Shown piece after piece: positions 13,157 through 13,219 of a stretch of 13,219 bases of DNA; the first letter of the stretch is position 1, and each line of letters starts with the position of its first letter. Origin of the DNA: Candidatus Aegiribacteria sp. (GTDB taxonomy: Bacteria > Fermentibacterota > Fermentibacteria > Fermentibacterales > JCC-6); assembly GCA_030640155.1 (NCBI GenBank), contig DAOWJX010000282.1, positions 1 to 13,219 of the forward strand, written 5' to 3'. A program made the translations under genes and the position numbers. The notes beneath the pieces were generated by a model. That model worked only from the letters and a program-made list of their open reading frames with translations. It did not search any database and was not told where the DNA came from.

Positions 13157-13219
13157 TGAACGGATTATCCGTGAGCACAATAGTCGGAAAAAAGCTGAGA
13201 CAGAAAAAGGATAGATTCC
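13156..13219 (+). CDS. 5' end of a further gene, truncated by the window edge
   Basis: An ATG at 13156-13158 overlaps the TGA of the FAD oxidase (TGATG), and its frame stays open through 21 codons to the window end (MNGLSVSTIVGKKLRQKKDR plus F). GTG at 13171 is an alternative start. Too little is present to name a family; the visible part is basic and shows no cysteine motif. The overlap suggests translational coupling with the oxidase, and many GlcD-type oxidases have an iron-sulfur partner encoded next door, but that is not visible here. Confidence 0.45.
   Translation, partial: MNGLSVSTIVGKKLRQKKDRF

Overview
The window reads as chromosomal sequence of a Gram-negative-type (diderm) bacterium. 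Two genes encode secreted proteins that look like outer-membrane beta-barrels, and there are complete cell-wall amino-sugar genes (glmM, glmS). Base composition is moderate and genes are tightly packed with frequent 1-13 nt overlaps. The mix of DUF2089 and YvlB/LiaX-type genes, a short-type LeuC/LeuD pair and a divergent YchF-like protein fits an uncultured candidate-phylum bacterium, perhaps of FCB type. That placement is inference; no 16S or other strong marker is present.

Layout. 1-179: a tandem array of a ~30 bp unit (five full copies and one decayed copy), with no gene. 215-1246 (-): predicted outer-membrane beta-barrel protein, preceded by an 8-bp-phased palindromic site at 1304-1332. 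1417-2679 (-): glgC. 2680-2841: divergent promoter region. 2842-4896 (+): a four-gene block of DUF2089 regulator, small membrane protein, YvlB/LiaX-like protein and a YchF/OLA1-like protein with a degenerate nucleotide site. 4906-9120 (-): a run from a tRNA-Thr(CGT) promoter through tRNA-Thr, glmM, glmS and a BrkB/YihY membrane protein. 9168-11553 (-): leuC, leuD and a small outer-membrane-like protein, joined by 1-4 nt overlaps. 11554-11683: divergent intergenic region with an inverted repeat. 11684-13156 (+): FAD-linked 2-hydroxyacid dehydrogenase-type oxidase. Its stop overlaps the start of a further gene cut by the window edge.

How the genes fit together. GlmS (fructose-6-P to glucosamine-6-P) and GlmM (glucosamine-6-P to glucosamine-1-P) are consecutive steps toward UDP-GlcNAc. 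The preceding tRNA has a good promoter, and only 22 nt separate its encoded CCA from the glmM start, so tRNA and mRNA are probably one transcript. GlgC commits glucose-1-P to glycogen, but no other glycogen gene is in view. LeuC/LeuD form a hydro-lyase of the isopropylmalate/homoaconitate family without leuA or leuB nearby; the divergent FAD oxidase suggests a 2-hydroxyacid pathway, but the substrate cannot be read from sequence.

Most worth a second look: the phased palindrome array (1304-1332), the YchF-like protein with P-loop Lys replaced by Arg and no switch II motif, the BrkB gene with no ATG/GTG/TTG at its conserved N-terminus, the tRNA-Thr-glm operon, and the tandem array at the left edge. 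No CRISPR array, phage genes, transposase or defence system is seen.
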